From Iris pallida (taxonomy: Eukaryota; Streptophyta; Magnoliopsida; Asparagales; Iridaceae), in NCBI GenBank assembly GCA_029216955.1, contig JANAVB010006998.1, positions 3,593,692-3,657,691 on the forward strand: DNA of 64,000 nt. The letters run 5' to 3'. Shown here one piece after another: positions 23,280-32,723 of the stretch (position 1 is its first letter; each line of letters starts with the position of its first letter). The notes under the pieces are model-generated. The model saw nothing but the letters and a program-made list of their open reading frames with translations. It had not been told where the DNA came from and did no database searches. The translations under genes and the position numbers were made by a program.

Positions 23280-24927
23280 ATATATATATTATTGGTTGGG
23301 TGATATATGTATCCTTATGTGATGGTAGGTTTGTGTTTGTGACCATAGCAGTGTTGTGACAATTTAGTTTCGTCATTTAGAGGTTGGCTTGGTCGAATTG
23401 GCCGACAAGTTGACCAAGTTGACAGAAGTCAACTTTGGGTCAAACTTGATCCAAATCGACTCAAACGAACTCCAAATGACTTGAAAACTTGAGTATGACC
23501 TTGAAATAGGTAAACAGACTAGTTGACTCATAGTTGACCAGGTTTGACCATAGTTGACCAAGGTTGACTTTGACCTAGAAGGACTTAGAAGCATGTAGAA
23601 TTGTATTGTAGACCTTTCTTATAATATGTTAGACCATGTTGTAACTTGTGATTACCTTAAACAGGTTTACATCACTCCAGTTCAGTTACACATCCTCATC
23701 AGTAGCTCGGGATTGTCAGGCGAGTACATTCGCTGATAGTTCTTTCATTTACTTGTCAATTCTATATTTAAGTTTTAGTCAGTTTTATTTGATTCTCGGT
23801 TACAAACACGAATTGATATTTTCTGGAATTCATGTATACGACACAATTACTTTACTTGTCTAGCCTCTATTACAAGAACTACTACAAGAATCACCTACAA
23901 GCACCTTCACGTTCTGGCTAGATTTATTCTCGATTTATATGTCGTGTTATGGATTCACTCATATTTGTCGGGCGGGGAAATATTTGAGTAGACATGTAAA
24001 CATTCCTAAATACTCGAACCACTTCCCTGTGAATTATACAAGAACGATAGCCGTCCCACACCTGATCAGTATGTGATGTGCCGGATTACCCTTAGCCATT
24101 TACATGTTGATCTCAGTATTTTAAAATACACTGTGAGTATTGTCTAGAATCTTTACTAGAATCATCACAAGAACTATTACAAGAATCACCCTACTTGGAT
24201 CATTGAATGGAATCACACCTGACATATATTGTACCACTCGACTCATATCACATTATTCTAGTTCAGCTAGCTTTTATTTACAGTCTTCATTGACATGATA
24301 TTCTGTTTCACAACTTTTACTTTCCTTGTTCTTTAACTATAGTTTTACATCTTAAACTGTCTCGAATTCCCATGCTTCATCAATAAAATTGTCTATAATT
24401 GTTTTTATAGTTTTCGTCATTTACTTGGATTTACTTGATGGGATGTATTGTTCCTGTCCTGACTGGACCTGTTGAAAATACTACAGATGTTAGCCCTGAG
24501 GATGTTTGCCCTACTCACTATGGATCTGGAGAGGGATTAGCTACCTTTGGCCCCGACTCTCAGGAGTGACCGGGAGACTAGTTTAGTAGACTGTTTTAGA
24601 TTTCTTTACTAGATTACTGGAACTTGAATTATAATAATTTAAGAGTTGTCTTATTTTGAGTTGTTTGAGATACTATCATTTAGTAGTCTTTATTGTTTTC
24701 TTTTAGTTATAGAATTCTGTGTTATCCTATCGTGCATAGACTGTGATTGAGTTATATTATTTCTGTACTTATCCTCCGTTCGGAGTTGGGATTTAAGACA
24801 AGTACATTATATAATTGCGTGAGTTGGTTTAGATAGTGCCCTAGAACAGCGTTCTACCGTCCATTCCGTGGCGTAGGCTGGACGTTGTTATGCACTTGTA
24901 CCCTTACACTGGGTGCGGGTTGTGACA
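21620..24927 (+). mobile_element. Element B, 3' LTR (5'-truncated)
   Basis: From about 21637 it aligns with the 5' LTR from about 5791 to 9909 and ends at TGTGACA, followed by CACGT. The first roughly 530 bases of the LTR and all B sequence between gag and this point are lost. The W-box cluster (about 23410-23574) is conserved. The TA/TG tract (about 23165-23300) is short. The small frames are not genes. Confidence 0.85.
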
Positions 24928-24932
24928 CACGT
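24928..24932. repeat. Right target-site duplication (CACGT) of element B
   Basis: Matches 5254-5258. Immediately to the right the T1 element resumes, which proves that B inserted into T1. Confidence 0.85.
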
Positions 24933-25190
24933 GGCAGAGTCCTTCGGTTGCATATCTTTTATGACACCGGCAGGATATGCATCACGAGCCTTCGGAAGCC
25001 AAGTCTTACGAGACTTGTTTGGCTTCACTAATTTTGTGGGAGTAGAGCCGTCCCTGGAGAGCATCTCTTCGAACGCCTGCTGATCGAACTTCACGATCAA
25101 CATCTTCTGAGTACTCCCCACTTTGTCGGTATCGGATTGCGTCACCACCTTCTCGTTAGAGGAAAAGGTAGTCCCCAGCAGAGTCACCAT
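24933..25190 (-). pseudogene. T1 short leader ORF, cut by element B
   Basis: The minus-strand frame from ATG at 25190 (MVTLLGTTFSS) reads towards the B insertion at 24932 and includes VKFDQQAFEEMLSRDG and KNKSRKTWL-like basic residues. The frame is also open upstream to 25256, but that part overlaps the presumed LTR end and primer site, so I prefer 25190. It lies between the LTR and gag. Ogre elements are known to have an ORF upstream of gag, but this one is too short and too cut to say whether it is the same. Function unknown. Confidence 0.4.
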
Positions 25191-25240
25191 TTTTGTGGAC
25201 ATACACAAAAAAGAAGAAGAAACACTATCTTTTCTTATTG

Positions 25241-25253
25241 GCGCAAGGCACCA
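25241..25253 (-). promoter_or_regulatory. Candidate primer-binding site of T1
   Basis: The minus strand reads TGGTGCCTTGCGC about five bases after a CA that could be the LTR end (25259). TGG is the expected start, complementary to the tRNA CCA end. The tRNA is not identified, and the call rests on position. Confidence 0.3.
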
Positions 25254-25258
25254 CAAAT

Positions 25259-25850
25259 TGAGTATGCCTGAGAGATCCTGTGCTGAGGATCCCCGAGTAC
25301 AAAAAGAATTCTGGAGAATGGAATAATGGAGATCGAGCGGCAGTTGTTCCTCTACTCCGTTGACACTCCGATTACAAAAGTGGGGAAAAATCTAAGAATA
25401 TTGCTAACTCTCGGCTCACTGGCAAGAAGTGCAGCAATTTGGCTCTTGAAAATGCTCTCCGTTCTGTGCTTTGAAGAGGTATGAGACCCCTTTTTATAGT
25501 TGTTTTCGTGCTGGAATGTTGTTATGCGCCCACTTGAAAAAACATACTAATTTTCATGTGGGCACATAGTCCTGCTTTGGGCACATAGAGTGTAGGCACA
25601 TGCAGACTGCGTGATCGTGGGTTGATCGTGGGGTTAACGTGGCATTATGCTCCGGTGCATTACTGCTCGTGGAGATTGACATGGCTGTATACTTCGGTGC
25701 ACGATTTATCGTGGGTTTGACCGAGTCGGCGACTGTTCTGACTTGGGCACATAGCCCAAAACAGGGCTATGCCCCCTTCTACACTCGTAAGATATCTTCT
25801 TTCTTTTGTCTCTTTGAAGGGATTCATGAAAGGAAAATATCTTAGCTATG
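25259..25850 (-). mobile_element. T1 5' LTR (outer boundary uncertain)
   Basis: A minus-strand TATA-like box, ACTATAAAAAGGGG (25487-25500), is followed by about 230 bases of leader-like sequence to a CA end at 25259, then the primer-site candidate and the leader ORF. The motif GGGCACATAG recurs at 25560, 25578 and 25744, as in the T1/T2 leaders. I cannot see the matching TG start. It may lie beyond 25850, or may have been lost where the viral relic joined. Confidence 0.5.
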
Positions 25851-26477
25851 TATTTTTTTTGTTTTTTTTTCCATATGTAAATTACTTCTGTTGAAAAATA
25901 ATGTTTTAGTTTTTAAAAGAACTTATACATGACGTCGTAGTCTGTTTTACGAAAAAACTTTAACTCATTTTCATTTGTAGTATGATATAACAACATTGTC
26001 TGGTATTTTATGTAATCCTTGCGAGTGACCCTGAAGGATAGATTTGACCTAGAGTATGGTCTAGATAATCCAAGAGAGAAAAGTAAGGCTCGTCTGAAAA
26101 GTTGAGGATACTAGGCTAAATTTATCATATCTCCAATGGTTGGGTAAAAAAGAGTATTTTAGGGGAAAACGATATAATACATAAATCTATCTAGGGGAGA
26201 GTACTGAGTAGGACTTATATACAACTATAAGAAATCTCCCCAATTGAGACAATAATTTTTCTTGCAGCCCTTTCTTTTCCAGTCTAGTTTGGAGAAATTA
26301 TTGATTAAGTCATTACTCTAAAAGATTTCTTACACCGATTAGGTCACGAAGAAGTGAATTTTTTTAAAATCTTAGAAATAAGAAAATAAAAATGAATAAA
26401 AATATTGGTTCTATAACTTCTGGAAAAAAAGCCCCAAGAAAAGTCACTTTATTTAGATTTCTAACCCAAAAACCACA
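25851..26477. other. AT-rich stretch without a recognisable gene
   Basis: It holds no long open frame and no repeat that I could place. It is either the outer part of the T1 LTR or the leader of the viral relic that begins next to it. A primer-binding site of the kind used by caulimovirids (initiator-Met tRNA complement) is not visible. Confidence 0.4.
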
Positions 26478-27126
26478 ATGAGTAAAGGTAGATCATTAGT
26501 AAGTGTAGGATCTACCAGTAGAAGTAGACCAATATTTGATATTATTTTAAGAAATAACAGAAATACTCAAGACCTCTAGTTAGAAGAATTAATAAATCCA
26601 GAACATGATTATGATAGATTCCAAAGAGAATGATTAAATATTTTAAATCCTAGAACCCTATATCAAACAAAAAGATTTGAACCTGGAACATAATTTTTAA
26701 ACATATAAGAGAACGGATATAAGTTGTTTAGGCAATCATAGTACTAATTTACCCTTACTAAGTAAAGAAGGAAGTAATGAATTAAAAAATTCTAGTTATA
26801 AGCTTATGTATCTAGGATTAATAGTCATAGGAATAAAGGGGTTAATGAGAAAAAATTATGACGTAAAACTCTGGTACTATATATTACAAAAGATGAATGA
26901 CATAGGAAACGGGATGTTAGCTAGTATAGAAGTAGATATGAATTCAAATATATTTTACTGTAGTCCAGACTTTTTATTAACTATAAATTATTTTATAAAT
27001 AATATATACGTAGGAATACAAATTAAAGGAAATGAAGAGGTACATAGTGGAGAAAATCTTATAATACACATTGCCTTTCTAGGAAGATGCACTACAAATT
27101 CTAAAATAAAATATAGAGGTACATAA
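26478..27126 (+). pseudogene. Endogenous caulimovirid: polyprotein N-terminus and movement protein
   Basis: From ATG 26478 (MSKGRSLVSVG) a plus-strand frame with three in-frame stops runs about 70 codons. After a frameshift the open segment 26806-27126 shows a 30K-type movement-protein core: LGLIVIGIKGLMRKNYDV, SIEVDMNSNIFYC and VGIQIKGNEE. The pattern resembles badnavirus/tungrovirus polyproteins. Movement proteins open plasmodesmata for cell-to-cell spread. The stops, the frameshift and the plant-repeat context show an old integrated copy, not an active virus. Genus unresolved. It is more AT-rich than the flanking Tat DNA. Confidence 0.65.
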
Positions 27127-28049
27127 TGATGAAGTCGTTCAGATAATGAGTAGCAAAAGCATTAAAATGATTAAACCATTAAACTACGATCCAGAAAGAC
27201 TCGCATGATTAAAATGGAGCTTAGATAAGTTTATTGAACCTATTAAGTCTTTAACGCCAAAAGAATCTTTAGTTTACAAGATCGCCAAGGCCATATAAAT
27301 CTAAGATTTATAGATTGTATTACACAGACTGACCAAGGAATAGAAAGTAGTGAAACAAAATTAGAATCTAACTACATAGAAATACAAGTAGAATATGTAC
27401 TATTGGAAGAAGATAAAATATTATATCCCAAAGAGTTAAATTTGAGAAACTTAACTAATAAAAAACTCTTAGAATTAGAAGAACTACATTACAGAAATAA
27501 ATCAATAACAGAAGAACAATTATACTCTAATGAAATTAAAGATATTAAAATAGAAAAAATTACACCAGAGACAGATGTTATAGAAATAAAAACAAACGTC
27601 TCTGAAGCATCCTATCAAAAGGAATTAGCCAGGGAAGAAACTAGTACAACGACTTCTGCCTATCCCTTTCACAAGATTGTACCCTTGCCTCATACCACAT
27701 ATACTGGAGGAAATGTACTAAGAATACCTTACACAAAGTACAAAGATAAAAAAAAATAAAAAGAGTATAAAAAAAGGAAAAAAAAGACAACCATTTGAAT
27801 AACCAGTAAATTTTTAAGCTAAAGAAGGACCACAGATTCTTAATTTACTAGCTCACGACTATCAAAGTTGGTCAAATATAATAGATGTATAGAAATATTA
27901 TTAGTAGGAGAGTATTATAGATCAACATATAATATGGAACCAGAAGAATATTTAGATACTTAGAGACCTATTTAGGAGAAAGTATAAGAGCCATGTGTGA
28001 AGCCTTTAAAAGTACCAAGGTAACAAATTATAATAGCTTAATAACACTA
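27127..28049 (+). pseudogene. Endogenous caulimovirid: region between movement and coat protein, and coat-protein N-terminus
   Basis: Broken plus-strand frames continue the relic. The segment 27403-27759 (118 codons, Lys/Glu-rich, with LNLRNLTNKKLLELEELH) is the longest open part. Near 27970-28049 a short block, ESIRAMCEAFKSTKV, resembles the start of the coat-protein domain of badna-like viruses. The stretch is cut at 28049 by the LTR of the gag/PR element. The other half lies at 31287-32055. Several stops and frame changes are visible. The assignment of the middle part rests on position only. Confidence 0.55.
28046..28049. repeat. ACTA flank, left of the gag/PR element
   Basis: ACTA stands directly before the LTR start TGTCAT, and ACTA follows the LTR end ATGACA at 31287-31290. 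Four bases match; a fifth does not, on either side. This is compatible with a target-site duplication of four bases, or of five with one change. Confidence 0.6.
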
Positions 28050-28533
28050 TGTCATGCACAAAAGTTTACGCCCCACCAAGACGGACTTGCATCAGTCCCT
28101 ATGGACCAGGGTTATGTAGGAAGCTTCCAAAATTTTCTAGAAGATGGTGGAATCCTCTGGAAGATAGTATAATCTTCATGAAGACTCATGATCTTTCTAG
28201 ATGCTCTAGAAGCTTCCTTGAAAATATCTAGGCCCGAGAATATTCTTAGAATAATCCCTGGAATATGCTAGTTCCAAAAGCTACCTGTAAGCCATATGGG
28301 CACTATAAATAAGTAGGAGACCTCATTTGTTCCTCACCACCCAAAGTTATACTCTTTTTCTAGTATCGTGAAGTTTTTATACTTCCAATCTCTCTTTTTT
28401 TGCTCCATAATATTCTTAATATCTCCTTAGCGATCTAACTAAGCGGGTTTGGGAAGGCTGCCACGGGTCTTCGAGTATGAAGCTTGTGTACTGCACGGGT
28501 TAAAGTGTAGCCTAAAATACTAAGTCTGTAATA
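28050..28533 (+). repeat. 5' LTR of the gag/PR element
   Basis: It starts TGTCATGC. A TATA box, TATAAATA, lies at 28304-28311. Heat-shock-element-like GAA/TTC pairs occur at 28120-28127 (GAAGCTTC), 28135-28142 (TTCTAGAA), 28175-28182 (TTCATGAA), 28209-28216 (GAAGCTTC) and 28238-28245 (GAATATTC). The end is eroded compared with the 3' LTR. Confidence 0.8.
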
Positions 28534-28546
28534 AGTCGTATCAGAG
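28534..28546 (+). promoter_or_regulatory. Primer-binding site, initiator-Met type, of the gag/PR element
   Basis: GTATCAGAG directly after the LTR matches nine bases of the plant initiator-Met primer site, which reads TGGTATCAGAGC. The first bases are changed. Confidence 0.6.
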
Positions 28547-28564
28547 AGAAGGTCGGTTGGTGAC

Positions 28565-29725
28565 ATGTCGACATCCGAGAACGTCCAGGAGGGACCCGCA
28601 TTGCCTAAGGAGGGGCACGCCAAGACGCATAAGAGGGGCAAGAGTAAGGAGTCTACGGTGGAGCGTAGCCTCACCGGTCTTGCAGAGCATATTGGGGTCT
28701 TGGAGACAGGTTTGAAGGACATGGAGATGCGCATGGGCCCCGTGGAGCAAAGCAACACGAGGCTAGAGGAGTACTTCGATGGGCTAGAGAGCGACGTTGC
28801 TTCATCCATGGGAGCAATTCCAAGAGATCTGATCCGCACTTGAGGAGGAGCTCAAAGGACATCGTACGAAGATTAAGGACTTGCGTAGGAAGGTCCAAGA
28901 CTACGAGGAGCTAAAGATCGTGGTCAAGAGTTATGGAGAACTCAAGACCAAAGTTGTCATATTGGAGAAAGCCTTTGCAAACAGAGGACCTTTGAGTAGA
29001 GAGGCACCGAGGAGACGGAATATCTCCGAGCCGAAATCCTTCAGCGAGATGCGAGATGCCAAAGAAGTTGAAAACTTTTTTTAGAATATGGAGCGATACT
29101 TCAAGGCCTTGTACATCAACGATGACACCGAGAAGATGGATATTGCTTCACTTTACTTCACCTGCGATGCTATGTTGTGGTGGCATCCAAGGTGTATGGA
29201 AGCCGAGAAGGGTTTGTGCTCGATAGAGACTTGGAAGGATCTCAAGAAGGAGATCAAGTCTTACTTTTATCCGGAGAATATAGAGTTTGCAGCGAGGCGG
29301 AGCTTACGAAAACTCAAGCATACCGGGATGATCAATGAGTACATCACAGAATTTATACGCTTGATGCTCGCAATATCTAGCATGGGCGAGGATGATCGTT
29401 TATTCTTATTTCTCGTTGGACTCAAACTGTGGGCGTCTTAAGAATTATAGTGACAGAGGATACAAGACTTAAAAATTACTGTAGTAGCAATCGAGCGGCT
29501 CGTGGAGTACATGTGGGGTGACAACGATGCCGAGGCCAAGCCAAAGTCCACCAAAGGAAATGATGGAGGAGAGTAAGCGAGCTCTCCTAAAGAGCATCCG
29601 TCCGAGCGAAAGAAGCACAAGAGGGCCCAATTCGAGCGAGTTGTTTTGTACTTCATATGCGGAGAGAATCATTTTGCTCGGGATTGTCTAAAAAAGAGCA
29701 AGCATGTTAGCGTCATCTAAAGCGA
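28565..29725 (+). pseudogene. Gag of the gag/PR element (frameshifted)
   Basis: The start at 28565 (MSTSENVQEG) gives 92 codons with a coiled-coil-like part, VERSLTGLAEHIGVLETGLK. After a frameshift near 28845, segments 28881-29084 and 29088-29441 carry the Gag capsid core (TCDAMLWWHPR, WKDLKKEIKSYFYPENIEF, LRKLKHTGMINEYITEF). A single knuckle follows near 29647, with FICGENHFARDC, whose first Cys has changed. An in-frame TAG splits 29084 from 29088. A T inserted at about 29430 ends the frame early here; the right-contig copy lacks it and reads on to 52369. Gag would package RNA; no full-length product is possible. Confidence 0.75.
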
Positions 29726-30232
29726 GGAGGTGGAGGATAAAGAGTGCAAAATGGGAGCGCACATGGGAGCGTTGCGCTTACTCAATGCCATGAAGATCAA
29801 GTCTGCTGTGTCAAGGACTCCGAACATGGAGCTCATGTATATTGACATGGGTTCATTAGCATAAGCACACGGGCATTAGTTGACATGGGCGCCACTCATA
29901 ACTTCATATCAGGTACGGAGGTCCGTCGCTTGGGTCTAGCCTTGGAGGAAGATTCGAGCATGATGAAGCCGATCAATATGGAGGTGTGCCCCGTGCAGGG
30001 TGTAGCCAAGGGGGTCCGCATAGTGGTAAAAAATTTGTCGGGTGTTGCCAATTCTACTTTTACATTGCTGGATAACCTCAAGATGATACTGGACATAGAT
30101 TTCCTTATCGCGGCTAAGGTGATTCTGATGCCACATATGGGAGTTGTCGGCCTTATGGAGGAAGGCTCATTGTACATGGTAAAAGTTGTACGAGACAAGC
30201 CTTTGAAGGGGAGAGCTATCTCTGCTACTTAG
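29726..30232 (+). pseudogene. Protease-like region of the gag/PR element
   Basis: The open segment 29885-30232 (115 codons) starts with MGATHNFISGTEVRRLG, the retropepsin active-site region of chromoviruses, in which D-T-G is changed to D-M-G. It continues with LKMILDIDFLIAAKVILMPH, typical of the domain end. The catalytic Asp codon (GAC) precedes the ATG at 29885, so the true frame began upstream, where stops now stand. Loss of the Thr makes activity doubtful. Confidence 0.7.
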
Positions 30233-30805
30233 CTCAATAAGGGTGGCAAAATGGGGATGATATACATAATAGTGCTCGAAAAGAGAAAAGCTTCGAGGAG
30301 GAAGGCCTTTCGTATAAGACTAAAAGTGTTGCAAAGGGGCGTCCCAATGAGCCACTTACGCTGAGGGAGGTGGATCGTGCTACCAAGCGGGGCACGAGCA
30401 CGGAGAAGAATATCATGGACTGTACAGTGGCAGAGACGTTAATGTGGAGTAATTCGCACAAGGTGTTGCTCAAAGCTCATGGGGGACATTCGGGTCGACA
30501 GGCTTACAAGGGGACTCGCATGAATGAAGGTATGCTTAACCATGTGCAGCCACGAGATGGAGGGATAGATGACTCGATAGCCCGTACGAGATTCGTTATT
30601 TGCCAAGGAGGGCACAGACTAAGGCCAGAGTTGGTGCGGTAAACCAATTTGCTTTCGATCTTGAGAAAAAATAGGCAAAGGGAAGCATCGCACGAGACGC
30701 ACAAAGGAGGGATAATGCGTAATGACCATGCCTATAGGGGTGGACATCATCTTGAGACTTGGTGCACCCGTCGACGAGGGCGACGATGAAACAGGTGGAG
30801 GAGAA
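30233..30805 (+). other. Remnant between protease and 3' LTR, ending in a purine-rich tract
   Basis: No RT or integrase motif is visible in any frame. The 90-codon frame 30370-30642 has no feature that I recognise. Just before the LTR the sequence GAAACAGGTGGAGGAGAA (about 30788-30805) is purine-rich and could be the polypurine tract. Confidence 0.5.
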
Positions 30806-31286
30806 TGTCATACACAAAAGTTTGTGCCGTACCTAGACGGACTTGCATAGCTCTTTACGGGCCAGGGTTATGTTGGAAACTAGTGAAATTTTTTAGAAGA
30901 TGATAGAATCCTCTGGAAGATAATGGAATCTTCATGAGACTCATGATTTTCTAGATGCTCTAGAAGCTTCCTTGGAAATATCTAGGCCCAAAAATATTCC
31001 TAGAATAATCCCTGGAATATTCTAGTTCCAGAAGCTTCTTGTAAGCCCTATGGACACTATAAATAAGTAGGAGGCCTCATTTTTTCCTCACCACCCAAAG
31101 TTGTAATCTCTTTCTAGTATAGTAAAGTTTTTATACTTCCACACTCTCCCTTTTGCTCCACAATATTCTCAATATCGCCCTAGCGATCTTGCTAAGTGGG
31201 TTCGAGAAGGCTAGCACGGGTCATCGAGTAGGAAGCTTATGCACAGCACGGGTCGAAGTGTAGCCTAAAACACTAAGTCCATGACA
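30806..31286 (+). repeat. 3' LTR of the gag/PR element, with heat-shock-element-like motifs
   Basis: TGTCAT at the start and ATGACA at the end form a perfect terminal inverted repeat. The three-unit motif TTCCAGAAGCTTC (31026-31038) fits the heat-shock-factor consensus TTCnnGAAnnTTC. GAATATTC (31015-31022) lies just upstream. The TATA box TATAAATA (31058-31065) is about 20 bases downstream. Further units are at 30926-30938 and 30963-30970. Confidence 0.8.
31015..31065 (+). promoter_or_regulatory. Heat-shock-element-like units plus TATA box
   Basis: GAATATTC, then TTCCAGAAGCTTC, then TATAAATA are spaced as in heat-inducible plant promoters. In the 5' LTR the three-unit motif is degraded but five other GAA/TTC pairs remain upstream of the same TATA. 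Activity is inferred. Confidence 0.5.
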
Positions 31287-32055
31287 ACTAGGAGCTAATC
31301 CCTATAATTTTGTAAATAAAATCCGTAGTCTAGCCACCGGAGAGGATCCTAATTCAGGTCATATTGGAGTACAAAAAGATACAACAAGATAGTTGGAAAA
31401 ACTAAGTATATACAAATGAAAATATATTAAACAATTCTTATATGATTATTTTTATTATACATGTATATCTGGATTAGGAGACAAATTATTTAGAAAACTT
31501 CCAGGAGCTTTAGGAGTAGAAATAGCAGATAAGTGGAAGGAAGAACCTAGTATAAAAGAAAACCCCCAAGATTATCCTTGGACTATAGGCCAAAGAATTC
31601 AACATATTACAAAAATGTTAAAGGAAAATGTACAAAAATATAAATACGAAAGCAATTGAAACATTCAAATTATGGGTTTTGTAAATAAATATATATATCG
31701 TAGATATATGGAGCTTGTGATAGATAGAACAAAGAATATAAAAATAAAAATAAAATCAATAAGGGATATTATTCAAGGAAAAATTATTACCTTTGAAAAT
31801 TTAATAGAAAGAAACCTTATCTTGACCCAAAAAACATGTTCGAAAATTTAAACCTAATATACTTTATAAAAATAAATTAGAATGCTTCATTTGTGGAAGC
31901 CAAGAACATTTGAGTTGAACCTTCCCTAAAAGAATGAACAATGAATAAACATGATAGAAATAGCACATTAGTAGAATGCACTAATGAAGATTTAATTAAT
32001 ATAGATGAAACGGTACCTGATACTGAATCTATATATTCTTTTCTCTCTTTAGAAG
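31287..32055 (+). pseudogene. Endogenous caulimovirid: coat-protein C-terminal part with zinc finger
   Basis: The relic resumes after the inserted element. Pieces such as ISGLGDKLFRKLPGALGV and WTIGQRIQHITKMLKENV fit the coat-protein region of badna-like caulimovirids. At 31883-31909 a CX2CX4H finger can be read (CFICGSQEH). It is followed by a stop, and its last Cys position now encodes Phe. An acidic tail follows (frame 31941-32126 in part). Several stops and frame changes are present. No protease, RT or RNase H of the virus is in the window, so only the front part of a genome was captured. Confidence 0.6.
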
Positions 32056-32092
32056 ATCAATTGGGAATATATATATTTTTATTATTTTTCTC

Positions 32093-32135
32093 TGGCGCCA
32101 ATGTCACTGGCGCCTTTTTTTTTTAGCTAGCGCCA
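32093..32135. repeat. Three GGCGCC-type boxes at the relic/T2 boundary
   Basis: TGGCGCCA (32093-32100, a perfect palindrome), TGGCGCCT (32108-32115) and TAGCGCCA (32128-32135) lie within 43 bases in otherwise AT-rich sequence. Their role is unknown. They mark the place where viral and Tat sequence meet. The right-contig copy is at 54989-55031. Confidence 0.45.
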
Positions 32136-32185
32136 ATCCTGTTTATTGTAAATATCCTAAAATTGCCCTATATATATATATATCT

Positions 32186-32599
32186 GTGTGTATATACATA
32201 TACACAAATACACAAATATTGGAGTATAAATATGACCAGTATGGCCAGTTCAATGCTGCAAGTGAGGCACGTGCTGCCTCGAAGAACAGGTCGGGTGCAC
32301 AAATTACTGAGAAGTACAATCACATTGCACAGATCAAGAACGAGATCGCCCAGCTGGAAGCTGACTTGAGGGAGGCGACATCTGAACAGGAGGATTATTT
32401 GTCCCAGGCTACCATGACTGCCACCATTTCTGCTCGTTTAGAAGAACAGCTAGCGAAGTTGGAGGAGGAGCATCAGAGTCTGATCCTCTTTGAAGATGAA
32501 GCTGCTCGCCAAGAAGCGGCATGTCGCCGAGCTACTGTTAAGTCTGAAGCCGAAATCGTGGCTTTGAGGGACAACATAAACCGTCAATGTATCCCATAG
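32186..32599 (+). pseudogene. Coiled-coil ORF, antisense to T2 (probable truncated extra ORF)
   Basis: A 137-codon plus-strand frame, of which the part from about 32230 looks like real protein. Heptad-rich segments include HIAQIKNEIAQLEADLREA and ARLEEQLAKLEEEHQSL, predicting a long coiled coil. It ends at TAG 32597, followed by an AATAAA signal near 32671. The first residues are low-complexity Tyr/Ile and probably not coding, so the original N-terminus is missing. It lies antisense between integrase and the expected 3' LTR of T2. Antisense extra ORFs there are known in Tat/Ogre elements, some linked to plant-mobile-domain proteins. That link is inference. Confidence 0.5.
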
Positions 32600-32723
32600 A
32601 TTTTTGTAACTCTTTTTTTTGTCGTCATGCCTCTTGTACCTTTTTTCTGTCTCTTGATAGACGTTGAAGTACAAAATAAAGAATCTTTTCAGAAGTGAAT
32701 GTGGTTTTGTGAAATATCGATGC

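Larger units (their letters stand above)
28050..31286 (+). mobile_element. Gag/PR-only chromovirus-like LTR element inserted in the viral relic
   Basis: It has two LTRs of about 480 bases (28050-28533 and 30806-31286), an initiator-Met-like primer site, gag and protease-like frames, and a purine-rich tract before the 3' LTR. There is no RT, RNase H or integrase; the 570 bases after the protease hold no recognisable domain. It resembles TR-GAG-type derivatives. The LTRs differ at roughly one base in eight by eye, so insertion is old. The Gag type suggests a plant chromovirus (Galadriel- or Reina-like), a guess from motif style. Confidence 0.75.

Noticed and set aside
24888..25256. 122-codon minus-strand ORF as a full gene
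   Set aside because: Its 3' end lies in the element B LTR and its 5' end in the presumed T1 LTR/primer site. Only the middle (24933-25190) belongs to T1.
31941..32126. Stand-alone 61-codon ORF
   Set aside because: It is the acidic tail of the viral relic running into AT-rich flank, and it is lost by one base in the other contig.
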